Below, in pieces: positions 1 to 13,500 of a DNA stretch of 64,000 bases. A program made the position numbers and the translations under genes. Within the stretch, counting starts at the first letter, position 1. Every line of letters begins with the position of its first letter. Under the pieces are notes generated by a model. The model made no database searches. It was not told the DNA's origin and saw only the letters and a list, made by a program, of their open reading frames with translations. The stretch is taken from assembly GCF_027943255.1 (NCBI RefSeq), contig NC_072892.1, positions 124,451,792-124,515,791 on the forward strand, written 5' to 3'. The stretch is from Anastrepha obliqua (Eukaryota; Arthropoda; Insecta; Diptera; Tephritidae).

Positions 1-1001
1 TTTGCCAATTTTTTTCACTAAAACTAGTTGTTTTTTTACTTTTTTCAATTGGATTTCTTTTTGTGTGTTTTATTAATAATTTTATCTCTCGGTACGTAAA
101 AACAGTAAAAAATCGAAAAATCATTTAAAAAATCTATAATCAATTCGGCATCTCAAAAAACTTTGCATTGTCAATTAAATGTTGCTCATATTTCGCATTG
201 TTGCTTGGTGGCGTTTCCTTGTGTACAACGATTTCTTTGTGTTTTTTTTTTATTCATTTCAATACATCACCCACTTTTTATATCTTTCAAAATTATTTGG
301 CAGATCAATGAGTTTTTTTTGTTTTGTTGTTATTTGTTTGGTAACTTTTAAAATATACCACGTAATTATTTTTTTTAGTATTTTTTTTTTTAATTTTTTG
401 CAAACTTTACTACTGTTTCTAAATTCTTTGTGTTCGCTCAGTGTTTCTCACACACATAATACATATACACATGAAAATAAATATTTTCTATCTGCTGAAA
501 ATGCTTGATCTAGCCAATGCACTACTATTTTTTGCGCTTTAATTTTTTCTGTTGCTTGTTTTTTTATTTTATTTTTGTTTTGTTTTATTTGGGTTTCAAG
601 TATGCGCTATGATTGGTTAATTTCAACTACAGCTATGACGACGTCGTGTGTAAACATCCCTACAATATACACATTAAGTAATACTAATTCCCAGCTTCAC
701 GTCCCTTAGGTGCTCCCGGCGCCTAAATGAGGGTCAGTGTTTTTTGTTTGTCCCTGCTGCCCTTTTTTGTGGGGTCTTACAAAAATTTGGCATCTTATGA
801 AATCCATTGAAATACTCTTATTTGTATTTTGGCTAGTAAGTTATCAAGTTCGCCGCATTCCACTCGCAGGTTGGTTCGCTTAAACGAAGGCGTTTATAAA
901 ATGCAAAAAATCTAAATTGTCTCGCAGTTGAGAACCCAACTGAAATTCGTTCTCGTATTACCCGTAATTTTAGTTAACATTTAATTCAATATTTCTATAT
1001 C

Positions 1002-1032
<31 letters not shown>

Positions 1033-1354
1033 TATTTTTCTTTTGCAGTTTGGCTCGTTCTTGACTCGTGTGCAGCGAAAGTGTGAAAATATTTCAAAGT
1101 GGAAGGTGAGTCCTTTTTACGTTTCTTGAGCCCTTATGAAAATCTAAATTTATTTAACTTATAAGCGTTCGAGTGCCTTTGCACTCGCTTTCTAGGGTGG
1201 GGTGGTTATAACTCTTTTCAATTTTTTCGTTCTATAATATTTTACTCCTTTCTGTTGATCGTTTTATCTCTTCCTCCTACTTTTCCGCTTCCTCTTGCTC
1301 CTCTTTCTCCTCATACTATATTGCTTTTTGTGGGCTCATTCGCGTTATTCGCGC
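1..1354. other. AT-rich region downstream of the PH-domain gene; probable 3' UTR and flank
   Basis: This stretch lies just past the PH gene's stop codon on the minus strand and is strongly AT-rich with long T runs. Several AATAAA-type signals can be read on the minus strand, for example near 555-590 and near 66-72, so a long 3' UTR is possible. Short reading frames here are T-run artefacts. A possible plus-strand exon at 1049-1105 is listed separately. Confidence 0.4.
1049..1105 (+). other. candidate isolated plus-strand exon (57 nt)
   Basis: A good acceptor (a pyrimidine tract ending TTTTGCAG) precedes position 1049, and a GTGAGT donor follows 1105. The 57 nt between them are open in one frame for 19 codons and closed in the other two. 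No partner exon was recognised on the plus strand in this window. It could be an untranslated or coding exon of a gene extending outside, or chance. Confidence 0.25.
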
Positions 1355-1557
1355 TTAAAATATGAAATCCCCACAATCCATGGCATAGTCAAAGTCCTCG
1401 CCGCCGAGATCTTCCACGCCTGTCGAATGGAAATCGAAGCCGCCAATATCGGTGTGGTAGACGGCGCCACTGCAAGACGTGTCCACAAGATTGGTGCAGT
1501 GCGTGGTGGGCAGTGCGTGTAGGGTAAAAGTGTCCTCACACTGCGACCAAGTCAAAC
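1355..1557 (-). CDS. PH gene exon 10 (last coding exon)
   Basis: The acceptor is TGTTTCGGCAG. The frame reads LTWSQCEDTFTLHALPTTHC and ends in an acidic tail GGEDFDYAMDCGDFIF followed by TAA. Six cysteines occur in about 66 residues. No domain was recognised. Confidence 0.8.
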
Positions 1558-4500
1558 CTGCCGAAACACAAGAAAAACACATTATAGACTATGAAGACTT
1601 GATGGTCTGAGAGGTTTATAAAAGATGTGACTACTAGAAATATTTTATATTTAACAACAAGAACAAGTTGAAATTTATTACAGAGTCTCTTGAGTCTTAT
1701 TATAGGCTTATTTTTAATTTTTTAGTATCTATTACCTATCTGATATATACTGATTACTATATCTGATTTAAAAATAAAAAATAAATAATTGGCGCGTACA
1801 CTTCTGTTAGGTGTTTGGCCGAGCTCCTCCTCCTATTTGTGGTGTGCGTGTTGATGTTGTTCCACAAATGGAGGGATCTACAGTTTCAAGCCGACTCCGA
1901 ACGGCAGATATTTTTATGAGGAGCTTTTTCATGGCAGAAATACACTCGGAGGTTTGCCATTGCCTGCCGAGGGGCGACCGCTATTAGAATAATGTTTTTA
2001 TTAATTTTGCTTTCACCGAGATTCGAACCAACGATCTTTCTGTGAATTCCGAATGGTAATCACGCACCAACCCATTCGTCTACGGCGGCCGATGATTTAC
2101 CTCATAAAATTAAAAGTTAATTGTTAATAAATAGCTAATAAATTTCTCTTTCAATTGGTCGGTTACATTGTTTTTAAAAAATACAAGCGGAGGGCCTTAG
2201 AGCTGTAGGCTCTAGAGTTGCAGTTGTAAACGATGCAACAAAAATTCAAATTGATTGAGCAATCCTTTTTATATATGTGTAGAAAGAAGTCCCTTAAATC
2301 CCTTTCAAATGTTGGCCGTAACTGCGCCGTATTTCCGCTATCCATATCTCGTTAATATCTTCAGTAATGTTGGATCCCAATGAATTTAGTTTGACAGTAG
2401 CTACGCGCGATCTTTTGTTGCATTACTTCAACTCCTCACATGACACCGAAGTTTCTTGCTTTCGTATGAGTGTCAATGTCTTCACGATGCTTAGGCCATA
2501 CGATGAAGCATTGTCTAATAGAAATTGCTCCATCATTTTCTGGTTATACATCCAACATCAATTTAAAGTTTCAGGAAGATTTGACCAGTTCGATCACTAA
2601 ATGTGAATACTTTAAATTCATTTGATCAGCTTCTCGAGTACATGCCATTACAACGTTCACAATCCACAAGGGAAGAGTGAGAACGGGACGATGAAAGATA
2701 GGGCGAGTCCATCCGTGTATACACAGATGGCTCAAAGCTCGAGGTCAGGGTGGGCGAAGGTGTATACTCCGAGCATCTGGGGATCTTCTTCAGTTTTCAG
2801 TTCGCCGTCTACTGTAGTGTCTTTCAGGCTGAACTGATGGCAATAATGAAAGCCGCGACACTGATACTGTGTGATTCGATATCCGGGAATGATATCTACA
2901 TTTTCACCGATAGCCAAGCGGCGAGAAAATCCTTCACAGTCGACAACCTCCAAGGTAGCCTTGAAATGCCGTACATCTTTTAACGAGATGGCTGGATCAT
3001 TTCACCTAAAGGTAACATGGATTCCTGTCCATCCCCACATTGAGGGTAACTGTAGAGCAGATGAATTAGCAAGGCTCGGCACCAAATTAACGGATGGGTA
3101 CATAGACAATGACATAGGAATACCCTTACAAACAAGTAAGCTACTCATCCTTAAAAAAATCGTAAGGAAAGCAAACGAAAGATGTCGTAATGTAGCCACC
3201 TGCCAAATCGCCCGTCAACTATGGCCGACTCTCAATGCTAAATGCACAGAATTTCTACTAAACCAAAATAAGACCAGTCTTAGCACACTGATCTCAATTA
3301 TAACGGGGCTCTGCCTAATAGGTAGGCACGCCCAGAGGGTGGGTGTGCAAACACATGACTTCTGCAGAAGCTGTCTGGATGAAGAAGAGGAAGGGACGAT
3401 CCCGCTCCTTCTGGGCCATTGCCGTGCTCTATTCAGATAATGCCGAATGGTACTAAAGCTGATTTTTTTGTTTCAACGAATTGCTAGAGCTTCTCGTCTA
3501 TCCAGTACCAGAAGGTCTCCTGTTCGTCCTTGAGCTTGCAACACTCAATATCGGTGTGTAAACATATAACGTAGTACCCTTTAAGAATTAGTAGATTTGT
3601 ATACTTTGTGCACTTCGTGTTTTTGTATTTTGTTATCCCTAAGCTTTGGTTCATCCTATTCTCCGATATAGGTTTACAATACGAGAAATCGAAATTAAAA
3701 AACCGCTAATTCCCAGCTTCCGGAGGGAACCGGAAATATTAAAATTGTATTCTTGAGTAGTTTGGCTAAGACTACTAAGGCTACCGAAAGGAATTTTGTG
3801 AATTACTAGCTAACCAAAAAAAAAATATATAGTTTAGCGACAATCCCTAGGAAAATAATTTTTAGTCCTTTATTTCCCTTATTTTATAACGAATTTGAAA
3901 CCAAACCTTTAAATTATATTACACTTACCGCCACTCCACACACCATTCGGCAAAGTGGCCCAACCCCAACCATGTCCCCAAGGTAATGCGCAGGCCAATG
4001 CCGGCTTCGAGTCGGGCTTTTTACTCAACACAGCTACGGCGGCGTCACTCTTCACCAACGGATTCTGTACGTAGAATGTGCGATGGTGGGCCAAAGCAGG
4101 ATGAGCGCTGCTGCTTCTGTGCGCCAAAACTTTGCGTTGTTTCACTTCAGACGTAGTGGCCGCTACAACAAAAGTAATAAAACAGTTATTCGTATGAGTC
4201 AGTGAATTGGTTGCATTCGAACTTACGCCGTATGCGCACCAACGGTCGACGTAGGACATTCATAAGATGCGGCTTGTCAACTACGAGTTCAATTTGTGGT
4301 GGCGGAGGCAGCTAAATAACAAAAAATGACAGAAAGGAAAATATAAAACATATATTTCTTAATGTAATGCAGTATTTGTGTGCTAATCAACTCACCGTCT
4401 TAGTTATGGCGTCAACCCATTCACTGTACCAGATAGAAAAAAAAAACGGACACTTCAAATTCACATACTTAAAAATTTATTTAACAACTATTTACCTGAC

Positions 4501-7500
4501 TTCCTGTTCCGATTTGGCTAGCATCCAATATACTTTGGAACGTTTTCTTCTCGAGCCCAACGCAATCAGCTGTGACACACTGCAACCTTCGGGCAGTGGT
4601 GGGCGTCGTGGTATTTGCCCAGTCCAGTGTGCAATGGCCAACATCTCCGGCGCCTCTTTGACTAATATCTTACCAGCTGGCGATGATCTCCCAGGTTCCT
4701 GTATTCAAGAGTTTTTTAATTTTGATTATCAGACAAAATTCGGAGTGTAGTTAAAGTAAGTAATACAAACACATATAAGTGCCGTAAGTAACGTAAGAGG
4801 TAGAAATGTTGCAAAATTAATTTTTGTTGGCATCAATAGAAGGTGGCTTAAACCATACTTCTTCTCTAATTTCAAACTTGAATACCATCCAATTTTATGT
4901 CATCAGCAAAAGGACAGATTCTTAAATTTTCATAAGAAACTTATTTCGAGGCAGAAATGAACTGGAAAGGATTCGCTATTGCTTGGTGGGTAGAAAATGT
5001 TTCTAATATACACACATACACACGTAAATATCATACTAAGTTACATAAAGCAAATCGTTTGGGAATAAGACAAGGTGTTCAGAGCATTTACTTAAATTAC
5101 AGAGGCAACGTTTTTCTACTCTCCAACAACAGCTAATAACAACAAAGCAACGGGAGTTGATGTGCTGCCTGCTGAGTTTTTCAAATACGTCAATTCGACA
5201 GGAAGCAAATGGAAGGGGCAGCTGTCGAACGAGGTGAGGCGAACAAAGCCATCAGTACAATCGCTTCATCGCTCACTCGCCAAACTTTGAGGTGAAAGGT
5301 GATTGCAACAATTGAGTAAACCCGCGTTGCACAGAATGTAAAGGTTAACCGGCTGCCAAAGATTTTATTTATTTATTTATTCAGTAATGCCTACAAAAAA
5401 AATTCGGAACAGACATTTTAGAGATTAATTAAATGATTTTGAAGCAATCAATTGATTTTCTGATGGAACCGGACTTAAGGCAGCGGTTTGTTTATGAACA
5501 AACTGAGATTTTATAAGAAAACACATAAGAAAAAACAAAGTAGCCTTCAGTCATGTAACCGTCAGAACAACGGCAGATTGGCAGAGCGTAAGAATACATG
5601 TAAATGAGTGGACAGAATCTCCGGTGAAGTGACAGTCGAAGTTACTCTCAAACTTTTGCTTCCGATGACTAACCTTGTGATCCATTATCCTTGGACCAAA
5701 ATCATCTATGCTATTGATTTGTATTCGATAACATAAAGAAACCACGAAAGGCTCTTGCAGTGACACATTATGTGAAGTGTAATTTATTGTTTTTCGACAG
5801 GGATCGGCACTCAAAGTGCCAATTTCACACCGATGGCCGTGCATCAGCTGTCTGTTAGTTGGCTAAATGGCAGTCCAGAGTATTGCTTATAGGTGCTTGG
5901 AAGCATTTTGCCGAAAGTAAGCGCGAAAAAAGAAAATCAGTAATGGATTTCAAACGTAATAGTGTGGTTGCATTGTATTTAGCTGGAAAATCGCAACCTG
6001 CTATTGTTCGTGTTTTAGTTTATCGCACCATTGCTAGTTACAATGATACTGGTAGCATCGCGAAATATCATGGAGGCGGTCATCAAAAGACTGAAACGTC
6101 ACGTGAAATAGTTCAAAAAGTGAAGAAGCGACTTGAGCGAAACCCCCGACGAAGTGTCAATCAAATGGCGTAAGAACTGAAAACATCTGACCGTAGCATC
6201 CGCCGCATACTGGAAAATTGTCTCAAAGTCAAGATCCAAGTCTCAAGATCCAAAAGGCGCATGATCTCACACCATAGCAGCAACAGGTCAGACTTGAGAG
6301 AACGAAGGAGTTGCTTCGGTTTGCCGAAAGCGGTGAATTTCCGAAAATTGTGTTTTCTGACGAGAACATTTTTCAGACCGAGCAATTCGTTAACTCCCTA
6401 AACGATAGGATTTGTTTGACCGACCGTTCATACGAGAATTGAATCAACGATTGGTCCTCAGGAGGTAGCACCCTCCTCAGGTAATAGCCTGGCGTCAAGG
6501 TAAATGTGAAATATTATGGGAAAAGTATTCGGTGACAAACCATGGACGTTTCAACAGGTCTCGTCATCGTCTCACAAAGCTCGAGTGAACCAAGAATGGC
6601 TAAAAAACAACGTTCCGAACTTCATAACCTCCACACAATGGCTCTCAAATTCTCCAGACGTGAATCCGATGGATTATTCTCTTTGGGCCATTTTGGAGAG
6701 CAAAGTCCGAACTAAAAGATTCATCAGTCTCGAGGCGCTGAAAAACGGCATTGTCCGCGAGTGTCCCAAAAACCCTCCAACTCACATTCGGGCAGCTTGC
6801 AATTCGTTTCCGGGCCGTCTCAAGGCCATAGTCAAGGCAAAAGGTGGTCATATCGAGCAAAAGTAAATTGATTCTTAATTTTGTATTATTTTCACACATT
6901 TTTTACTTTGAATTGAATAAAAGTATTTTTCCAAGCTAAATATATGGCTTTTTAATTGATTATCCTTCGAGTGCCCGACCCTGTAATATTAGTCTGGGGA
7001 AAAAGAAAAACAATACTTTAGCATAAAGTTTTCGCGCAAATAGTTTGAAACTATTTTATGGTCGATCTTTAATTCTTTGGCAATGCTACGATTACTTACA
7101 TACCGGTCAATTTCGATTACTTCTGTGGTTTTATCAACATTTTCTTTGACATCAAAATGCCAGAATGGAATCGATGAAACCAATATTGCAATTATATTAG
7201 TTATTACAGTATCGGCACTATAATCACTCGGAATTTCAGCGGACTGGCTTGCATTTTCGCCTTTATCAAAGAAAAACTATGAAATGTACCGAATTTTCTA
7301 TTTGTTGACTTCCATTGCTAACACCCTGTAAGTCACAACTGGATGGAACAAAAAAAAAAAACAGCAAACAAATTTTTGAAATTGTGGAATTTCCCCGTGT
7401 GAACGACCACAAACTTCAAATTATTTGGTCGATACTTTACGAGATATCGGACACTACAGCCATCAACCGAGAAAATAATAGTATTATTTTTCCCCAAACT

Positions 7501-10500
7501 AATATAATAATTAGAGTATAAATAATGTATAATATAATTTTCTAAATTTTCATTGATGCATTATTTACATATTTACCGATTGTTCGGGTAGTTTTCATAA
7601 CTTTTCTTTGCACTTACCGTAAACCAAGCCATTGTCGAATCATCGTACAGCACAACCCATTCCTCGGCCCAACGATTCCATAGTAGTTGTTCTATACAAA
7701 GTAAAAAACAAAAAAATATAATTAGAAATAAAAGCTAAGCATAGTGCAGTGATGCAAAGTGTGTCAGGTAGCAATGACACTCATTTTAAATACGCAGGCT
7801 TGGCATTTTGCCTTTATTCTGCCTCATTTTTCAAAAAATAGGGCTACCGAAAAGTAATGTCGTTTCCGCGCATGCCAATGCTTCTGTACGTTTATGAGAT
7901 CAAAGCGTAGTTGAAAGTCATGCCAAAGACATTACAAAGTTAAAGTGAATTGTTTAGTTGTGAAAACTTAAGTTTTCAATTTTCTTTCGCCAATTTGAGT
8001 GAGATTCATATCCGCCTTTGCATGCTTTTGAAGTTTCACAAGGGTAGTAATATAGGGTTTTTCAGTAAGAGCGCTTCAACTTTTGAACTTTTTTGAATAA
8101 AACACAAACGGTTTGACTTTTTTAACTAATTTTTTTTTTATTATCGAGTTTGAACATATACAATTAAGTATGAAATTCGATTTCTTTTGCATGACCACCG
8201 CGTGCACGTTTTACGAAGTCCAATCGTTGAACCCAATTTTCGACCACTCTTTTGCATAAATCGGCCGAAATTCCAGCAATTTCGCGTTCAATATTGGCTC
8301 TGAGCTCACAAATCGTCGCCGGCTTGTTACTGTAGACCAATGACTTCACATGACCCCAAAACGGGACGGCATGTTGAATGGACCGTAAAATGGCCGTAAT
8401 GCTCTTAAAGTAGCAGCAACAGAACGATTATTTTCATAAAAAATGTGCACGATTTGCAATCGTTGCTCAAGTGTGTAGCGTTCCATGATGAAATGTATAC
8501 TAATGAAGTTTACAAATGACAAGCGAAAAATAAAAAATATTGCGTCGTTCGCCCTCCCTATCGGAAAAAAGTTGAAGCGCACCTATTGAATAACCCTATG
8601 CAATAGCTGCTACCTAAAACATTTGCGAAGTTTATCCCAGTGCCTTAGATGTTCGTAAATGTCAAAAGTGGTTTTCTAAGTTCAGATCAGATAATTTCGA
8701 TCTCTCCGATTCACATCGATCAGAAAGACCAACAATTTAAGGGCGAAATTGAAAGCAAATTTGTGTTAAACAATCGAGGAACTGCCAAATACTCTTCAAA
8801 CAGCCTTTATCGCCCACCCAAAAACATTTCAACAAATTAGTAAAACAGGCAGGGCAGGTGTTTGAGTTCCGCATAATCGGTCTGAAGAAAACACCGATCC
8901 GTGGCAATACAGAAACGTTTTTTGATTGAGTTTTTGATTGAATTGATCATTGCAGATGAAGAATTTATACTTTATGTTAATCCAAATCCCGAAAGGGAGT
9001 GGCTCTCTCCGAGTGAACCACTACAAAGGGCTGCAAAGCTAGGTTTACATCCGAAAAAGGGGCTGTTTGTGTGTTTAGTGAGGTATTCCTGGAATCGTAC
9101 ATTTGGGAGTGCTTAAATCTGGAGCAACTGTTAATGCAGACCTTAATTGTGGGCAAATCAATCCTTGATTGAAAAGTATTCATAGATTATCAATAGAAAA
9201 AACGTTATTTTGCAATACTATGAAAAATATTAATGGATTGGAGGGGAAGGTACTTCCTCACCCTCACCCTCACCCTCACCCCCACCCTCACTCATCCACC
9301 AAACTTATTCGGTTCACAGCATCACTTTTTTAACAAACAAACAAAAAAATGCCATCTTCGAATAATTTATTGCAAAACCAATGGGTTTTTGTAGATCCGG
9401 CATTGAAACTTTGCACACTAAATGGCAAAAAGTTTTTGCTTTCGCGCTTGCGGATTTATGCACAGAAGGGGAAACATTGTAAGCCGTTATTACTTCAAAG
9501 CTACAAATTGAATTAGTTGTAATAAAGTATTTTAAACTGTTAAATATTTTCTTTAATTAGAATATATATATATATATATATATATATAATTGGCGCGTAC
9601 ACCCCTTTTGTGGTGTGCGTCTTGATGTTGTTCCACAAATGGAGGGACCTACAGCTTTAGGCCGACTCCGAACGGCAAATATTTTTATGAGGAGCTTTTT
9701 CATGGCAGAAATACACTTGGAGGTTTGCCATTGCCTGCCGAGGGATTAGAATATACAGGGCCCGCCATCTATCGTTACGGATTTGAACTAGGTATTATTT
9801 GAAGAATGGTAGCACTTAGCTGTCGTCTGGTTTGACAGAAAATTAGTTTTATTCTTCCGCTGAACGAAAACGGTTGTGTATACGCTCAAAGAACGCTGGG
9901 AAATATTGCGACATTACTTTGAAAATCATGGTAATGTTGCAGAATGTGTACGAAAATTACGTACGGAAATGGGAAGAAGAAAAGCACCGAATGAAGCGTA
10001 TGTGCGTTACTTTGCGAAAAAAGTACGAGAAACTGGGTTGCTTATTGACAAACCAACGCGTGACCGACCAAAAACCGTGCGTACACCCGAAAATATTGCT
10101 GCTGTGGCCGAGAGTGCTCGTGAATCACCAGGAACATCAGTTCACCGTCGTTCTCAACAATTGGACATTTCGGAGACATCATTGAGACGAATTTTGCGTA
10201 AAGACCTTGGTATGGAAGCCGAGGCAGCCATATGAACGAAGTTGTGTTCCATCATTAACCGGAAGGATTGTACTTCAAAATAAAAAAAACAGTTTGAAAA
10301 AAAATATTGAGTAGTTTCTTTTTTATAGCATTTTTAATTCCGTAAAGTTATATGGCGGACCCTATATATAGGTTTATAATAATAGACTTTCCGTTTCAAA
10401 AAATTTTTAATATTTATTTTATACTATTTTTATTTTTAAACAAAAATTCAGCGCATAGATAAGGTATTAGGGGTAGTCAGAATTTTCAAAAAATTCAGTA

Positions 10501-13500
10501 GTTTCTTAAACATTTTGTGTGAAAATTTGAAGTAAATCCGACAAATACCTTTCGACTTATTCAACAATTAACAAAGGGCGTATAACTCTCAAACCTAACT
10601 TCCTCAAAACTATGTTTTTTGAACTGGTGATCACTGTAACTTAAAAACCGCTTGGTAGATTTCAATAAAATTTATACTGCTTTTGAAAAACATGAAAAAC
10701 TCGTGCTTGATCGAAGGAGTTTTTTTTTCAAAAATTTCGATTTTTTTAAATAATTAATTGTCGGTGTTTTTCTCGAAAATCTGAAAAATATTTACTGAGA
10801 CTGCCATATTGTTAATTTTGAAAAAAAGCTTCGATCAGGCATAAGATTATCTATTAATAAAACTAATTTCTCTTGTCCGATTGATTTTAGATGAATCTCC
10901 AAGGACTTGGGATGATCACCGCGAGGGACTTCTAGAGAAACGGGCTCCACACAAATAGCGATAACTTTTACAATTATTAATTTATTTTTTTAAACTTTTT
11001 TTATTTTTGTATTGTAAAATAAAGCAACTGACTAGCAAAAAAAATGAGTGAAAATCATCATTTCTTCGGGCCTCTGACTACCCCGATCCGACTGTTTGTA
11101 AGAGCTTTAGCGATTTTTGTCTTATGAATATCACGCACTATTGATGTACACTGTACGTTAAACTTATTTTTAATTTTTTTTAATGAAAACAGTATTTTTT
11201 AATAAAAATCATATTTTTAAACGAGTATTTTACAAATTTAGAAATTCTTGTCATTGACTTCCAACTTTGAAGGTCAACCACTCGTGCTTATAAAAAAAAG
11301 CATAAATGTAATTCTAAATTTTCAAGTATTTTGCATGTTGGAGACATTTGTACATACGTTTGCAACCAGCCACCCACTACCGCCCCTCATCTTTGCGAGC
11401 GTATAGCCCGCACTTGAGAGAAAAGTAAAATTATGAAACGGCAGAAGTGGGCACTTCATTCATTCATATAAATACACCACACATACACATTTACATATAA
11501 GTGTGCACATGAACACATGTGAGTTAGTATTTATGTACACACATACATATGTACATGCATATGTACAAACGTATATAAATTTGTTAATGTGGCAAATGCC
11601 TTTTTGCGCCAGCGAGATTCTTGAAAATTTAAACGCGCTTACAAATGTAATCTGCACCATCATCATCACCGCCAACACCGCCATCACCACCATTAGCATC
11701 AGCAGCAGCATCAGTGGTAATGGCAGTCGAAGCAGAGACAACAACAAGAAAACCTACTAATGCCATCATCATCCACAAGAGCAGCACCACCGACACCAAC
11801 ACCAACAGCACAAGCAATAATGCGCCATCTGCTATTTACTACAAGCAGGCGACCCTTAAAAGCCTTCACCAAATCACACATCCTCATCAACGAGGCAAAG
11901 AGTGTAAGCAACTGCGGCTATGCGCCGCTTGCCCCATGGGGCTGCCACTTAGTGTGCGCTTTGTGCCATTGTTTGTGCGCGTCGGAAGGAAGGAATTGCT
12001 GCGTCATGTCAATGTGTATTGCACTTATGCTGATTTAGCAAATTGTCGCAAAATCCTGCGAAATTGTGTACCTATAATACCAAAAAAAATGTATATTTAT
12101 GTTTGTATGTCGCATGTACCTACTTACGCATACAGACATGTGATTGGTTTGGATTTTAGTTTGACAATGTCGGAAAGCATCAGTTGGCAAAGCGAATCGA
12201 CAAAGCCCTTCACTGGCGCTCATATGTACATATGTATGTATGTACACATATTGTCATTAAGGCACCATTAGGTCATGAATCGGTTGACGTGCTAAAGTAT
12301 TGGTGCTGTTTCTTCCGCACCTCATAAATATTCCGTGTCACCACAAGTGGCAGAAGTGTTTTCACCAAAAGTGGTTTTCAATTTTTGATTATCAATTTGA
12401 TTAATTTAGCAACTGAGGAGTGCTTCTCTCAGAAAGTGGTGTGCATTCAGAGGCTTGCGTATGGTAAGTGTGCAATGAAGCCTGTCATTTAAAATTAATT
12501 TTCTATGACAAAATAGCCGATTTTTATTCGCCTCTTTCGCATTAAATCTACAAATGCCTATTCACTCACAGAAGACTCCACCTTTAGTTACTCACTTTTG
12601 TATCGCAACAAGTAGCCTCCTTTGATCTGTTTCCCAACAGTACCTGAAAATGAAGAAGACAATTTATTAGAGAAACAGAATTAATGTATATATGTATAAT
12701 CATATTTATAGTCAAAGCCATAAACCGATTGTTAGAAATGGTTGCTACTAAGACCTGCAGCTAAATTTTATATAAAATCAGTTTAGAGATTGTCTTACAA
12801 GATGAACACTTTTTATTATTCTCCCTACATCTCTAAATATCGTATATGTATGCATGTAGTAGTAGTAGTATTTAGTACAAATTAATGAAAAATATACAAA
12901 ATTCTATTACTTATTCTAGTATTGAGTAAAAAATGTTAACAATAATTTGACGACATTGGCATGAGCCGTATGTCGATTTATTTTTCGTGCAAAACAATTA
13001 TCCGGTTTTCGGTTTGTAAAACCAGTTAAACTCTTTTATTGGTGCCACAAAGGGGAATGATGTGCATTTAGGCAGATCCTTAATAGGACATGAAGCCTCC
13101 CACCTCTCTTTCCAATCTCCCTCTTTGCCATCCCGTGGAGGTCCCGTTAACCCCAATTGAAGACTGAGTACTCAATCCCAGAGGAAGAAAGAGGAACAAA
13201 GGAAGTAGGGTGATCAGTTCCTCCTAGAGGGGATTTTCGAGCACAAGGCTGACAACCTAGTCCCACAACAAAAAAGCACAAACTTTTGTCATGGAAGCTA
13301 AAACTAAGCGTCGGATAAACAACGGAAAACTATGCCGACGACCCGGATCTCGAAAAAAGGACTATGATGATTTAAAATTATTTACTTGGAATGTTCGCAC
13401 TTTATACCAGCAGTTGAACCTTACAAAGCGAGTATCTTGGCAGTACAAGAAGTTAGATGGAAAGGAACTGGAACTATACACAATCCAAAATATGATTTTT

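Noticed and set aside
4367..4750. 127-codon plus-strand frame
   Set aside because: It overlaps PH exons 6 and 7 in antisense and includes intron sequence.
9247..9296. CCCTCA/CACCCT repeats as telomeric DNA
   Set aside because: Too short and variable, and flies lack such telomeric repeats; an ordinary microsatellite.
11460..12271. Several overlapping frames on both strands of 60-185 codons
   Set aside because: They arise from CAC/CAT/CAG-type and CATA-type simple repeats; no domain, no matching splice structure.
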